Source: CANLBN01 sp050633825 (lineage in GTDB: Bacteria; Pseudomonadota; Gammaproteobacteria; Pseudomonadales; Cellvibrionaceae). From it: a DNA stretch of 64,000 bases. The stretch is taken from contig JBOEHG010000040.1 in the NCBI GenBank assembly GCA_050633825.1, forward strand, positions 6,605 through 70,604, written 5' to 3'. This document shows positions 9,131-18,242 of this stretch, one piece after another; positions within the stretch are counted from its first letter, which is position 1; each line of letters opens with the position of its first letter. Position numbers and translations under genes: made by a program. The notes beneath the pieces were generated by a model. It worked only from the letters and a program-made list of their open reading frames with translations, made no database searches and was not told the origin of the DNA.

Positions 9131-9784
9131 CTAATTACCTAATTGATAGCCACAATTGAAATCGACAAAATACTGATCAGACTCTAACCGTAATATAGCA
9201 GAGACATCTCCTTGTACTGTATCACCAATGCGCCACTCACCAAACCAATGTGGTTCTTGCTCACTATAGTTAATAGAGAGCTTAGACTGCTTCCCAAACT
9301 CTCCCCACTCATCACTAGAGAAAGTTAATGCTATCTTATTTTGACCATTTTTGATTTTCCCTGTCATCAATAAATTGGGGTTATTATTAAAAGTATTAGA
9401 TGAGGTCTGGCCAATGATACTTTTATTATCTACTTTGACACAGAAAATTTCGAAGATTGAATCAAAAGAATCTATCTCACCATCAGTTATAAAGTCACGC
9501 TGTATGAACCATACACCATATGATTTTTCTTCAGCTTTAAACGGTAAACTTAGGGTTGTGCAAAGTGTCTCTTGTGCACATAATGAGTCATCTGTAGCTA
9601 CAGTTTCATTTGAAACTATGGTCTCATTTGAATCCATAGATAGCACAGAAGAAAAAACATTATTTTCTTGAACTATACCTACAGGGGGCTCTGAATTTTC
9701 TACCTCAACTTGATTCGAAACTGCTTTCCCCGACATTGATGCCAGTGCGACGACGGGAAGCACTGCTGCCACTTTGAATTTCAT
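9131..9784 (-). CDS. Secreted protein of unknown function
   Basis: A 217-aa protein with a plausible signal peptide (MKFKVAAVLPVVALASMSGKAVS). The mature part is acidic, has four cysteines (two in SLCAQETLC, one in IFCVKV, one near the end in FNCGYQLG), and appears to be all beta from its alternating pattern. No family was recognised. It has its own ribosome-binding site (AGGAG) although its first 80 bp overlap the end of the Maf gene in another frame. That long same-strand overlap is unusual. Cysteine spacing suggests disulphides and an extracytoplasmic location. Confidence 0.7.
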   Translation of the reverse strand: MKFKVAAVLPVVALASMSGKAVSNQVEVENSEPPVGIVQENNVFSSVLSMDSNETIVSNETVATDDSLCAQETLCTTLSLPFKAEEKSYGVWFIQRDFITDGEIDSFDSIFEIFCVKVDNKSIIGQTSSNTFNNNPNLLMTGKIKNGQNKIALTFSSDEWGEFGKQSKLSINYSEQEPHWFGEWRIGDTVQGDVSAILRLESDQYFVDFNCGYQLGN

Positions 9785-11669
9785 ATGATAAAATCTCCTG
9801 ATTAAGTTTAATTAACACCTGATTACAATGATAAAAATAAGAAATCACCTCTTCTTTCAATACGATATAATAACGATTTTTATCACTATTCTTTAATCGA
9901 AGAACATGCCCTGAAATCATGGCGTGAAAAATTCTTAACACACCTGAAAGTAAAAAATACGCAGGATCTTCAATACCCTTTACATCGACATTAAAGCTTG
10001 CCAACCTCAAAAAATTGCTGATTTCTTCAACAGATTTAGCGCTTCTAATATCTTTAATTAAAGCCTTTATCGTTTTTTGTGAAAATAAGAATTCTTTAGA
10101 AAGGGGTTCACTCGTAATTGGCAGAAAACATTTCTCTCCGTCACCAAAACAAAAACCTTCTCTTTTCTTGAACTTGATCATTTCATCAAACAGAGCTGAA
10201 AACTTAATCACTTTAGCACCAGCAATAGCGGCTCCATCTGAACCATTAAATACATTTATAGAATTATTATTAGATATAATTTTTTCTATATTTTTTCTAG
10301 CGTTGTTATATATTTTATTTGTATAAACATTCTCACCAAAGTTCCCTTTAACAAAAATTTCATTATTTTGTACAACTTTTGCCAATATTGAATTTGGGTT
10401 ATAAAAATCAGAATAAGATGAATGATGACGTTTTATATCCTTACAACCATAATCGCAACCCAACAAAACAATATTTTCCCAGCCAACAGAAATGCATGCA
10501 GATAGAGCAAAGTTAGTGACAGTGGGATTACAATAGTATAAAGGTGGCTGATCAATCAATTTTGACTTCTTCAAGACTAATGCACCCAAATCATTAGCCT
10601 TTGAAAAAAGGTAGCTATTCTTAAAGATAGACACCTCCTTTGGACTCACAGTATTAAGTGCAAACAAGGTGGTTTTATTGGTTACCTCAGGGGTCAACCA
10701 ATACTCTAAACTTTCAAAGATAGTATCTCCTCGCTCCATCTCTACGTGAATATCAGGAATAATACCTACCTTAAGTAATGGAACCAGAGACGTACCACAA
10801 GAAACAATAGTGGCATAATTCTGTACAGCTTTAATATCGTCTAAATTTTCATCTAAAGAAGGCCCATTACCAACAATAATTGCATAGCCTTTAGGTGAAC
10901 CAAAATTTTCTTCTTTTGAGTAAAATTGTTCACCATGTAAAACATTGGTTAAAGTATTTTTCAGGCCTGTGATTTCATCATCAAAAAAACCCCAACCACT
11001 AAACCAGCGATTTCGCATCGACACTATATTGGTAAAAATATCATCTAATAAATCCGTGTGATAATGCCTAAAAACACTTATATCAGACATTAAACCAAAA
11101 CCTTGGCTTCTTGCGAGATACATCATTTGCCCACTAAAACTCTCTAGATTAGATGGCTGAAGTATTGAGAAAAAACCATTACGAGACTCACACTTCTGTT
11201 TAATTTTAGCGAAATCCAAACATTCTAAGCAGTGGAGCAACATATCGTCACTAGGCTCTATTAGAATAATATTTTTAATAGTAAAACGTTGAAACAAATC
11301 CTCTATATGAAAACCAAGGCCAGCACCCAAAACAATAAGTGTGTTCAATTTATTATCTGGTTTTTTATGCTTTATAAAACCGTCAAATAGATTATTAAGC
11401 CGATTAATAACGCTTTGATGGCGCGAAAAAAATTTTTTATTGTTTTCATAGTGCATTGAATAACGCACTGGAGATTTAGCAAATTCATCCACTTGAGCAC
11501 TACAGGCTACGTTAGCATCTATGCCATAGAACTTTTCTCCATCAACAAGTAGATCAATATTGTCAACTGATCTTTCGACTTTCATTTTAGAGTGATGAGC
11601 ATTTAGCTTACAATATAGGTCATAGTGACATTTTTTTAATAAAGACAAATTCCTTCTAAAAACTTTCAT
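9705..11669 (-). CDS. Motility-associated factor (Maf/DUF115) glycosyltransferase-like protein
   Basis: About 654 aa with the DUF115 (MptE-like) core of flagellin-modifying Maf proteins. Near residue 265 is GYAIIVGNGPSLDENLDDI, then CGTSLVPLLKVGIIPDIHVEMERGD, LLGCDYG...RHHSSY and NVFNGSDGAAIAGAKVI, which are the family landmarks. Maf proteins transfer nonulosonic (sialic-acid-like) sugars to flagellin. No flagellin or sugar-synthesis gene is in the window, so its target is unknown. The first ATG (11669) is used; a TTG at 11696 would add nine residues but has no ribosome-binding site. The last 26 codons overlap the next gene and end in a Ser/Arg-rich tail unlike the rest. Confidence 0.8.
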   Translation of the reverse strand: MKVFRRNLSLLKKCHYDLYCKLNAHHSKMKVERSVDNIDLLVDGEKFYGIDANVACSAQVDEFAKSPVRYSMHYENNKKFFSRHQSVINRLNNLFDGFIKHKKPDNKLNTLIVLGAGLGFHIEDLFQRFTIKNIILIEPSDDMLLHCLECLDFAKIKQKCESRNGFFSILQPSNLESFSGQMMYLARSQGFGLMSDISVFRHYHTDLLDDIFTNIVSMRNRWFSGWGFFDDEITGLKNTLTNVLHGEQFYSKEENFGSPKGYAIIVGNGPSLDENLDDIKAVQNYATIVSCGTSLVPLLKVGIIPDIHVEMERGDTIFESLEYWLTPEVTNKTTLFALNTVSPKEVSIFKNSYLFSKANDLGALVLKKSKLIDQPPLYYCNPTVTNFALSACISVGWENIVLLGCDYGCKDIKRHHSSYSDFYNPNSILAKVVQNNEIFVKGNFGENVYTNKIYNNARKNIEKIISNNNSINVFNGSDGAAIAGAKVIKFSALFDEMIKFKKREGFCFGDGEKCFLPITSEPLSKEFLFSQKTIKALIKDIRSAKSVEEISNFLRLASFNVDVKGIEDPAYFLLSGVLRIFHAMISGHVLRLKNSDKNRYYIVLKEEVISYFYHCNQVLIKLNQEILSYEIQSGSSASRRRTGINVGESSFESS

Positions 11670-11813
11670 AACTAAAAGATTCCAAGAATTGATCAAGTAT
11701 TCAATATAGGTTAAAAATATGAATTATCCAGATAATTAACTTATTTTTAATAAAACTTTAAAAAATAATTAAATAAGATGTGCTGATAGTTTACAGCAAT
11801 AGTCGAACTGTAT

Positions 11814-13484
11814 TTATTCTTTTAATTGTGATGTGTTTTTATTTAATAAGGCAATCGCTTTGTTTAAAGCTTCAAGTTTAGTATTGCATAACTGAGCGCC
11901 TGGAATAAGTTCAAATACACCGAGGCGCTGCAAGCTTTTTTTTGCTTGGGCAAGAGGCTTGATAACAAAAACCTGCTTACCTGAATCGACAGCATCACGT
12001 ACAGTATTTTCAATAGCTAAAGAGATCGTTGTATCAATAAGAGGAACATCACTAAGATCCATTATAATCGACTTATAACGCTGTATTGTCTCATGCTCTC
12101 GAGCAATTGCTTTTGATACACCAAAAATCATTGGACCACTAAAATACACTAAGAGAACACGATTACCTGCACGATCAAGCAGAGTCTTTTCATCATTACT
12201 TAAGGGAACATCATCGTCTGCATCGCTAATTGCTTTAATATTTTTTGTTTGTAATGCACTAAGTCGTTCAATGGTGAGAATATTAGCGATAAGTACACCT
12301 AAGCCTACCGCAACAATCAAATCCAAAAATACCGTTAATAACATTACGCCATACATAATAAACGTAGCATGCCTGGAAACCTTGTGCGCCCTCTTAATAA
12401 AACTCCAATCTAAGATGTTGATACCTACCTTAATGGCTATTCCGGCAAGTACAGCCAATGGAATCAGTTGAGTCAAATGACCTATACCGAAGACAATAAG
12501 CAATAAAATTAATGCCCGTGTGATACCTGATATCGCAGAACGAGCACCACATTGTATATTCACAACAGTACCCATAGTGGCACCCGCACCCGGTAAGCCA
12601 CCTAGAAAGCCTGAAATCACATTACCAAGCCCCTGACCAATAAGCTCTTTATCGGAACGGTGTTCCTGCCGAGTTAAACTGTCTGCGATAACTGAAGTCA
12701 GCAGCGAATCAATGCACCCCAAAGTACCCAACACCATGCCATCAAGAAGCATCGTTGTTAACTGCTCATGCGTGAATGTCGGCAAAGTAATCGTAGGCAG
12801 ACCCAAGGATATTTCACCAATTTTGCGAATATCCATATCGGAAAATAAAAAACTTGCGAGAAAACTACCTAAAACCAGCGCTACAAGCTGAGGAGGAATA
12901 TAACGCCCCAGAGCCTTTGGCATAAAAAATAAAATAGCAAGTGCGACTGCAGCTAAGATTGTTTCTTCGAATTTGAAGTTTTGCCACAGTTCAGGCAAAG
13001 CAACCAAGGTACCGATAACGCCACCAGAAGGAGAAGCCTGACCTAAAAATGGTGCTATCTGCAAAATAATGAGAATAATACCAATGCCAGACATAAAGCC
13101 TGATATCACACTATAGGGCATCAAGGTAATGTACTTACCAAGCTTCATTATGCCCAATAGAATTTGAAATACGCCTGCAATCATCACCACGGTAAAGGCC
13201 ATTGCCAAACCATTATCCGGGTTGCTGGCCATCATCGTGGTCAATACAGCGGTCATCACTACAGTCATAGGACCCGTAGGTTCCGATATCAAAGTCGGTG
13301 TACCACCAAAAAGGGCGGTAAACAACCCAACCAAAATAGCACCATAGAGTCCAGCTTCTGCACCAGCACCTGAAGCAACGCCAAATGCCAAGGCCATAGG
13401 CAGCGATACAACCGCAGCTGTTGCTCCACCCAGCACGTCACCTCTTAGAGAAGAGAAATTAATATCATTAAACAGTTTCAACAT
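11814..13484 (-). CDS. SulP-family (SLC26) anion transporter with STAS domain
   Basis: Inner-membrane anion transporter (556 aa) with 10-14 hydrophobic segments. The SulP opening SLRGDVLGGATAAVVSLPMALAFGVASGAG and the GGTPTLISEPTGPMTVVM segment are characteristic. A C-terminal STAS domain (about residues 440-545) includes IIMDLSDVPLIDTT. Family members move sulphate, bicarbonate or dicarboxylates, and no neighbour indicates which. The ATG at 13484 (MLKLFNDI) is used rather than an upstream TTG that adds six residues. It seems monocistronic. Confidence 0.9.
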   Translation of the reverse strand: MLKLFNDINFSSLRGDVLGGATAAVVSLPMALAFGVASGAGAEAGLYGAILVGLFTALFGGTPTLISEPTGPMTVVMTAVLTTMMASNPDNGLAMAFTVVMIAGVFQILLGIMKLGKYITLMPYSVISGFMSGIGIILIILQIAPFLGQASPSGGVIGTLVALPELWQNFKFEETILAAVALAILFFMPKALGRYIPPQLVALVLGSFLASFLFSDMDIRKIGEISLGLPTITLPTFTHEQLTTMLLDGMVLGTLGCIDSLLTSVIADSLTRQEHRSDKELIGQGLGNVISGFLGGLPGAGATMGTVVNIQCGARSAISGITRALILLLIVFGIGHLTQLIPLAVLAGIAIKVGINILDWSFIKRAHKVSRHATFIMYGVMLLTVFLDLIVAVGLGVLIANILTIERLSALQTKNIKAISDADDDVPLSNDEKTLLDRAGNRVLLVYFSGPMIFGVSKAIAREHETIQRYKSIIMDLSDVPLIDTTISLAIENTVRDAVDSGKQVFVIKPLAQAKKSLQRLGVFELIPGAQLCNTKLEALNKAIALLNKNTSQLKE

Positions 13485-13579
13485 AGTAAAAATGCGTGGC
13501 AAGGTATTGTTGAGCTTGGATAAATCTCAGAGAATGGAAAGAAAAGGAAAACGGCACAGCAATTACATAGAATTGCCAA

Positions 13580-14290
13580 TTAGCGGTATCGCTGGTAAAC
13601 CTCATCTAGAAAGCCTTCTTTTCTCATACTTTCAAGAATATTATTTAAGTTATCGACGATTGTTGCAGGTGTTTTAATATTGAAGGCTATATACATTTGT
13701 GCCTTTCTGACGGTGTATACCTCTGTCAATGTATCGACACCATACTGTTTGGCTAGGTAAGGGCCATAGAGGTTGCCAGAAATCCATAAATCTATACGTC
13801 CTCTCTGTAGTTTTAAAACATTGAGATGATCACTTCGCACTAACTCGGCATCAATACCCTTTGACTGAAGCAGGCTAACCGCAACAGATCCACGGTATGC
13901 TCCCACAGTATAATTGGACAAGTCGCTATCATTATTTATTTCTATAGCCTTATCTCTATTAGCAAATAAAACATAATTATTATTTGCTATAGGGCCAACC
14001 CACTTAAACAGGTTTTCTCGAGCTTCAGTACGTGTTGTAGAAAAAACACCTGTGTATTTTTTTTCCTGTGCATTGCCATAGGCCCTTTTCCACGGCATAA
14101 GATTCATTGAATAGGAATACCCTGAACGACGCATCATTTCCAAAACAATCTCTGTAGATGCACCACCAATGCCCGTACCAGACTTATCTAAAGATAAATC
14201 TATATTGTAAGGCGGATAATGCTCCGTTGTAAGCGTAATGGTTTGTGCATAAAGAGGAAGACTGATAAAAAACAAAATATACTTAAACAT
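13580..14290 (-). CDS. Family-3 periplasmic binding protein, partner of the HAMP protein (copy 1)
   Basis: A 236-aa SBP_bac_3-type protein with a short signal peptide ending at LYAQT. Landmarks are TTEHYPPYN at the mature N-terminus, PWKRAYGNAQ, RENLFKWVGPIA and RSDHLNVLKLQRGRIDLW. It has no permease or ATPase next to it; instead it follows, by 11 bp, a HAMP membrane protein. A closely similar protein occupies the same position after a similar HAMP protein at 54766-55515. In this family such orphans can bind a ligand for a sensor rather than for transport; that role is inference. The ligand is unknown. Confidence 0.85.
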   Translation of the reverse strand: MFKYILFFISLPLYAQTITLTTEHYPPYNIDLSLDKSGTGIGGASTEIVLEMMRRSGYSYSMNLMPWKRAYGNAQEKKYTGVFSTTRTEARENLFKWVGPIANNNYVLFANRDKAIEINNDSDLSNYTVGAYRGSVAVSLLQSKGIDAELVRSDHLNVLKLQRGRIDLWISGNLYGPYLAKQYGVDTLTEVYTVRKAQMYIAFNIKTPATIVDNLNNILESMRKEGFLDEVYQRYR

Positions 14291-14301
14291 GGAAAAACCT
14301 A

Positions 14302-15060
14302 TTACTTAATTATTTTTTTTCTTTTTTTAATATTCTCTATCTCTCTAAGACGACGTATCGCCATAGACAAACTAATTTTCATCCTATCAATAGCATTAGC
14401 AACCTGCCCAATTTCGTCCCTTCTTTGGATATCGATATCAACATCAAAATTACCACGACTGACTTTATTGGCTGCATCAGTTAGCTGAGATATAGGTCTT
14501 CTTAATATTTCTGACATGACAAACCACAATATAATAAAAACAGCAATATCCAATAGCAGCAATGTAGCCAGCAAGCCTTTAACGGATTCAATTAGCTCTG
14601 ATTTTTTAAACTTTTTGTTAACGTAGACAATGACACGCCCTATTTTTTCATTTTTGTTAACAACAAAAACTTCTTTCTTTATTTCATCACTTCCAATAGC
14701 TTCATAGCTTTTATCAACATCCAATATACCCCAGTTAGCACCTCGTTGCCTCCCTATAATAAGCCCGGAATTGTCGGTATCAAACACCAAAATGGCTGAT
14801 ATATCACGCGTTAACATTTCCGTCTCTACTACATCTGCAATCAAGTCATTATCTAGATCCCATAAAGGAATACGCAAATTATTCTCTAGCTTACTGGCAG
14901 ATATTTTTGCTAAGTCATTCATTTCTGAATTCATCAATGCTTGCCTTCGACTAACCTCATAAATAGAGTACCCTCCCAATACCAGAGTAATAACAAGAAT
15001 CGCAATAAATATAATTTTTGTCTGAACAGACAGTAGAAACTTAATATTATTATCTTTCAT
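14302..15060 (-). CDS. HAMP-domain membrane protein without output domain (copy 1)
   Basis: 252 aa: cytoplasmic tip, membrane segment at about 12-32 (KIIFIAILVITLVLGGYSIY), periplasmic region to about 160 with LENNLRIPLWDLDNDLIADVVE and EMLTRDISAILVFD, second membrane segment about 163-183, HAMP domain about 184-236 (RRPISQLTDAANKVSRGNF ... RRDEIGQVANAIDRM), and a basic tail (KKRKKIIK). The protein stops where a histidine kinase, GGDEF or methyl-accepting domain would normally begin. It is followed 11 bp later by a periplasmic binding protein. Its twin at 55526-56278 ends at the same point, so this is an established architecture and not a truncation. Confidence 0.85.
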   Translation of the reverse strand: MKDNNIKFLLSVQTKIIFIAILVITLVLGGYSIYEVSRRQALMNSEMNDLAKISASKLENNLRIPLWDLDNDLIADVVETEMLTRDISAILVFDTDNSGLIIGRQRGANWGILDVDKSYEAIGSDEIKKEVFVVNKNEKIGRVIVYVNKKFKKSELIESVKGLLATLLLLDIAVFIILWFVMSEILRRPISQLTDAANKVSRGNFDVDIDIQRRDEIGQVANAIDRMKISLSMAIRRLREIENIKKRKKIIK

Positions 15061-15129
15061 TTTTAAAACCCGAAAGTGATAGCATTCAATGCTTACATAT
15101 AAGACACAAACACAGATGGAATGATTAAT

Positions 15130-16527
15130 TTACATTTGAGTAACGATCATATTATTTGGCTCCATTATCTTTTCTAGTTCACTTTTATCTAACAAGCCTT
15201 CCTTTTCAACAAGTTCAATAACACTGCAATTTTGTTCTAGTGCCTGTTTTGCAATGCGTGAAGAGTTTTCATAACCAATATAAGGGTTAAGTGCTGTGAT
15301 AATACCAATACTGTTATCAACCATATTCCGACAATGCTCTTCATTGACTGTAATACCGCTAATACAAAGATCTTCCAACATAACCATTGCACGGCTTAAT
15401 AGACGAATAGAATTAAGCGTGTTATATGTAATCAAAGGCTCCATGGCATTTAGCTGCAACTGACCCGATTCAGCCGCCATTGTGATAGCCATGTCATTAC
15501 CAACAACCTGATAAGCCACTTGATTCACTGCTTCAGGTATAACAGGGTTTATTTTTCCCGGCATGATAGAGCTACCCGGTTGTTGTGGAGGAAGGTTAAT
15601 TTCATTTAACCCAGCTCTTGGCCCCATACTGAGCAAACGTAAGTCATTTGAAATTTTTGAAAGCTTTATCGCCAGTCGTTTTAAAATACTAGAGAATAAA
15701 ACGAAGGCTCCCATATCCGAACTTGCTTCAACCAAGTCTGTCGATTGAGAAAAAGAAAAACCTGAAATTTCAGACAGCTCATCAACTGCCATTTTCCCGT
15801 ATCGAGGATTGGTATTGATACCTGTCCCTATAGCGGTACCTCCTAAATTGATTTCAGTCATTTTGGCGGACAAACCGGTGATAAGAAGCACATCCTCGTC
15901 CAATGTTGTGGACCAAGAAGAAAATTCTTGACCAACCGTCATCGGGACAGCATCTTGCAATTGAGTTCGCCCCATTTTGATAATATCTGAAAAGTCATTT
16001 GCTTTTTCAGTAAAAGTATTCAACAGAGATCGAAGCGCATCGACTAATTCGCCATGACTTAGCAGTATAGATAAACGTACGGCTGTAGGATAAGCATCAT
16101 TGGTAGACTGCGACATATTGACATCATTGTTAGGATGCAATTTCTGATAACAACCTAAGGAGTGCCCCATATATTTCAAACCAACATTAGCTATTACCTC
16201 ATTGATATTCATATTGGTCGAAGTTCCAGCACCACCTTGAATCATATCCACAATAAATTCGTCGTGATATTGATCATTAATAATATCCTGACTCGCTTTG
16301 ACGATAGCATCTGTCTTTATTGCATCTAAATTCCCAAGTTTATAATTAGCTTTTGCTGCAGCCATTTTAACCATAGCCAAAGCACGAACTAATTTAGGAA
16401 AATGATGGAGAGGAACCCCTGTCAATTTAAAATTTTGTGCTGCGCGCCATGTTTGGATTCCATAATAAGCATTACTAGGAATTGCAGCTTCTCCCAATAA
16501 GTCTTTTTCAATACGCGTATCACTCAC
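15130..16527 (-). CDS. aspA: Aspartate ammonia-lyase (aspartase)
   Basis: Fumarase/aspartase superfamily enzyme (465 aa) that deaminates L-aspartate to fumarate and ammonia. The superfamily signature GSSIMPGKINPV is at 318-329 with the catalytic serine loop. GAGTSTNMNINEVIAN (about 99-114) and QSTNDAYPTAV (140-150) also match; TSTNMN is the aspartase-type loop. It is the last enzyme gene of a minus-strand run that starts with a racemase and contains an amino-acid ABC importer, which supports aspartate over fumarate or argininosuccinate as substrate. D-aspartate could enter through the racemase. Length is normal. Confidence 0.85.
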   Translation of the reverse strand: MSDTRIEKDLLGEAAIPSNAYYGIQTWRAAQNFKLTGVPLHHFPKLVRALAMVKMAAAKANYKLGNLDAIKTDAIVKASQDIINDQYHDEFIVDMIQGGAGTSTNMNINEVIANVGLKYMGHSLGCYQKLHPNNDVNMSQSTNDAYPTAVRLSILLSHGELVDALRSLLNTFTEKANDFSDIIKMGRTQLQDAVPMTVGQEFSSWSTTLDEDVLLITGLSAKMTEINLGGTAIGTGINTNPRYGKMAVDELSEISGFSFSQSTDLVEASSDMGAFVLFSSILKRLAIKLSKISNDLRLLSMGPRAGLNEINLPPQQPGSSIMPGKINPVIPEAVNQVAYQVVGNDMAITMAAESGQLQLNAMEPLITYNTLNSIRLLSRAMVMLEDLCISGITVNEEHCRNMVDNSIGIITALNPYIGYENSSRIAKQALEQNCSVIELVEKEGLLDKSELEKIMEPNNMIVTQM

Positions 16528-16576
16528 AATATAACTCCATTAAATAACAAATTAGCAATTAACACTGATAAAGCAT

Positions 16577-17332
16577 TTATAAAATTTGACCTAAAAATTC
16601 TTTTGTTCTCGGATCTTCGGCTTTATCAAAAAATACCTCTGGTGAACCATGCTCTACAATTACGCCTCTATCGGTAAAATAGATATGATCAGCAACTTCT
16701 CTGGCAAAACCCATTTCATGCGTGACCAAAATACAGGTCATTCCATCTTGCGCTAACTCTTTAATAGTCACCAAGACTTCTTTTACTGTTTCAGGGTCAA
16801 GTGCTGCTGTAACCTCATCAAACAACATAACCTCCGGGTTCATTGCTAACGAGCGAGCAATAGCAACCCTCTGTTGCTGACCTCCAGACAGTTCGCCCGG
16901 GTAACTATTTTCTTTACCTTGTAATCTAACCTTTTTAATTAACGCCATGGCTTGTTGCTCAACATCCTCTTTATTTTTTTTCAGTACTAAAGTGGGTGCC
17001 ATCATCACATTTTCTAATGCTGTTTTATGGGGAAATAAATTATATTGCTGAAAAACCATCCCTACATTTTTTCTTAGGGCTAACTTATCTAATTTAGGAT
17101 CATTAACTTCTATACCCTTGACTTTGATAGAACCGCCATCAATAGGATTAAGGCCATTTATGCATCGGATAAAGGTTGATTTTCCAGAGCCCGATGGCCC
17201 TATAATACAAATCACCTCCCCTTTTTTTATTTCCATAGAAATTCCTTTTAAAACTTCTAGATCACCAAATCGTTTAGTGACTGAATCTGCAATAACAATA
17301 GGTGCCCCTTGGGCCAATGCTTTATCATTCAT
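16577..17332 (-). CDS. Amino-acid ABC transporter ATPase (GltL/AatP type)
   Basis: Polar amino-acid importer ATPase (251 aa). Walker A is GPSGSGKST, the signature is LSGGQQQR, Walker B is VMLFDEVTAALD, and the switch motif is LVTHEMGFAREV, all typical of the HisP/GlnQ/GltL group. It follows two permeases and a binding protein and precedes aspartase by 50 bp, so acidic amino acids are the likely cargo. Most relatives have DEPTSALD; here the Walker B tail is DEVTAALD, also seen in this group. Confidence 0.9.
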   Translation of the reverse strand: MNDKALAQGAPIVIADSVTKRFGDLEVLKGISMEIKKGEVICIIGPSGSGKSTFIRCINGLNPIDGGSIKVKGIEVNDPKLDKLALRKNVGMVFQQYNLFPHKTALENVMMAPTLVLKKNKEDVEQQAMALIKKVRLQGKENSYPGELSGGQQQRVAIARSLAMNPEVMLFDEVTAALDPETVKEVLVTIKELAQDGMTCILVTHEMGFAREVADHIYFTDRGVIVEHGSPEVFFDKAEDPRTKEFLGQIL

Positions 17333-17366
17333 AACTGCTTACCTACTAAAAAATATTTATATTTAT

Positions 17367-18242
17367 CTATAACTTAACTGCAAATTTCTTTTCAAGAGAA
17401 ATCGTTAAGCGTGCAATTGGATAGGTGTATAAAAAGAAAATCACTAAACAGAAACCATAAAATGGAACCAACAATGCAGGGTCATTATTTTCTGCTTCCA
17501 TTGCCTGCCGTGAAAGATTTACCACTTCTGTGACGCCTAGCAAAGAAACCAACGGTGTTGCCATTGTCATAATGGCATACCAGTTCATCCAAGGTGGAAT
17601 CATTCTTTTAATCGTTTGAGGAAGAACAATACGCCATAGTGTTTGATGACGACTAAAGGCTAAACTTTCTGATGCCTCCCACTGACCTGTCGGGACAGAC
17701 TGAATAGCACCACGTACAATTTCAGAAATATTCGCCATCAATGGCAGGCTTAAGCCAATAACACCTTTAAACCAATCAGGGATAGGTATTACAAGAGAGC
17801 CTATTTCAACCTCAAATGGAAATGACAACATCACAATAAAAAGTAATACAAGCCATGGTGAATTACGAAATACTTGAGTCGTAATAGCAGAAAATTTTCT
17901 AATAATGTAAACATTAGATATTTGACCTATTCCAAGAAAAACACCCAATACAGTACCTATAAAAACGGTTAAAAAGCTAATGATGATATTCATCAAAAAG
18001 CCTTTAGTCAGAAGTACAGGCATCCACTTCATTAGCACAGCAAAAGGGTTTATAGAATCTTTATTTTCAACAGCATAAGAGACACTCGGCACGGCAAAAA
18101 CAAGTACACAAAACACAAGGAAGTAGCGCAGTGGAATACTTGCAATCCATTTTGATAGTAATAACGAGCAAGGCTGATGGTAATACTGCGTTTTCACAGG
18201 TAAAACAACAGGAAATTTTTTGTTAAAATACAACTTGTTCAT
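17367..18242 (-). CDS. Amino-acid ABC transporter permease 2
   Basis: HisMQ-type permease (291 aa) with a long N-terminal extension of about 70 residues before the conserved transporter domain. The EAA loop that contacts the ATPase reads EASESLAFSRHQTLWRIVLPQ. RNSPWLVLLFIVMLSF is the usual early helix. ATG at 18242 overlaps the preceding permease stop (GTGATGA), so the two are translationally coupled; a GTG three bases earlier is also possible. It forms the membrane channel together with the next-listed permease. Confidence 0.88.
   Translation of the reverse strand: MNKLYFNKKFPVVLPVKTQYYHQPCSLLLSKWIASIPLRYFLVFCVLVFAVPSVSYAVENKDSINPFAVLMKWMPVLLTKGFLMNIIISFLTVFIGTVLGVFLGIGQISNVYIIRKFSAITTQVFRNSPWLVLLFIVMLSFPFEVEIGSLVIPIPDWFKGVIGLSLPLMANISEIVRGAIQSVPTGQWEASESLAFSRHQTLWRIVLPQTIKRMIPPWMNWYAIMTMATPLVSLLGVTEVVNLSRQAMEAENNDPALLVPFYGFCLVIFFLYTYPIARLTISLEKKFAVKL

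Noticed and set aside
14302..15060. HAMP protein considered as a truncated sensor kinase or chemoreceptor pseudogene.
   Set aside because: The second copy at 55526-56278 ends at the same place, and both frames are clean and followed closely by a binding-protein gene.
15081..15093. AGCATTCAATGCT, a perfect 13-bp palindrome before the first HAMP gene.
   Set aside because: Short, and it does not match the LysR operator spacing or the 21-bp repeats, so no regulator can be proposed.
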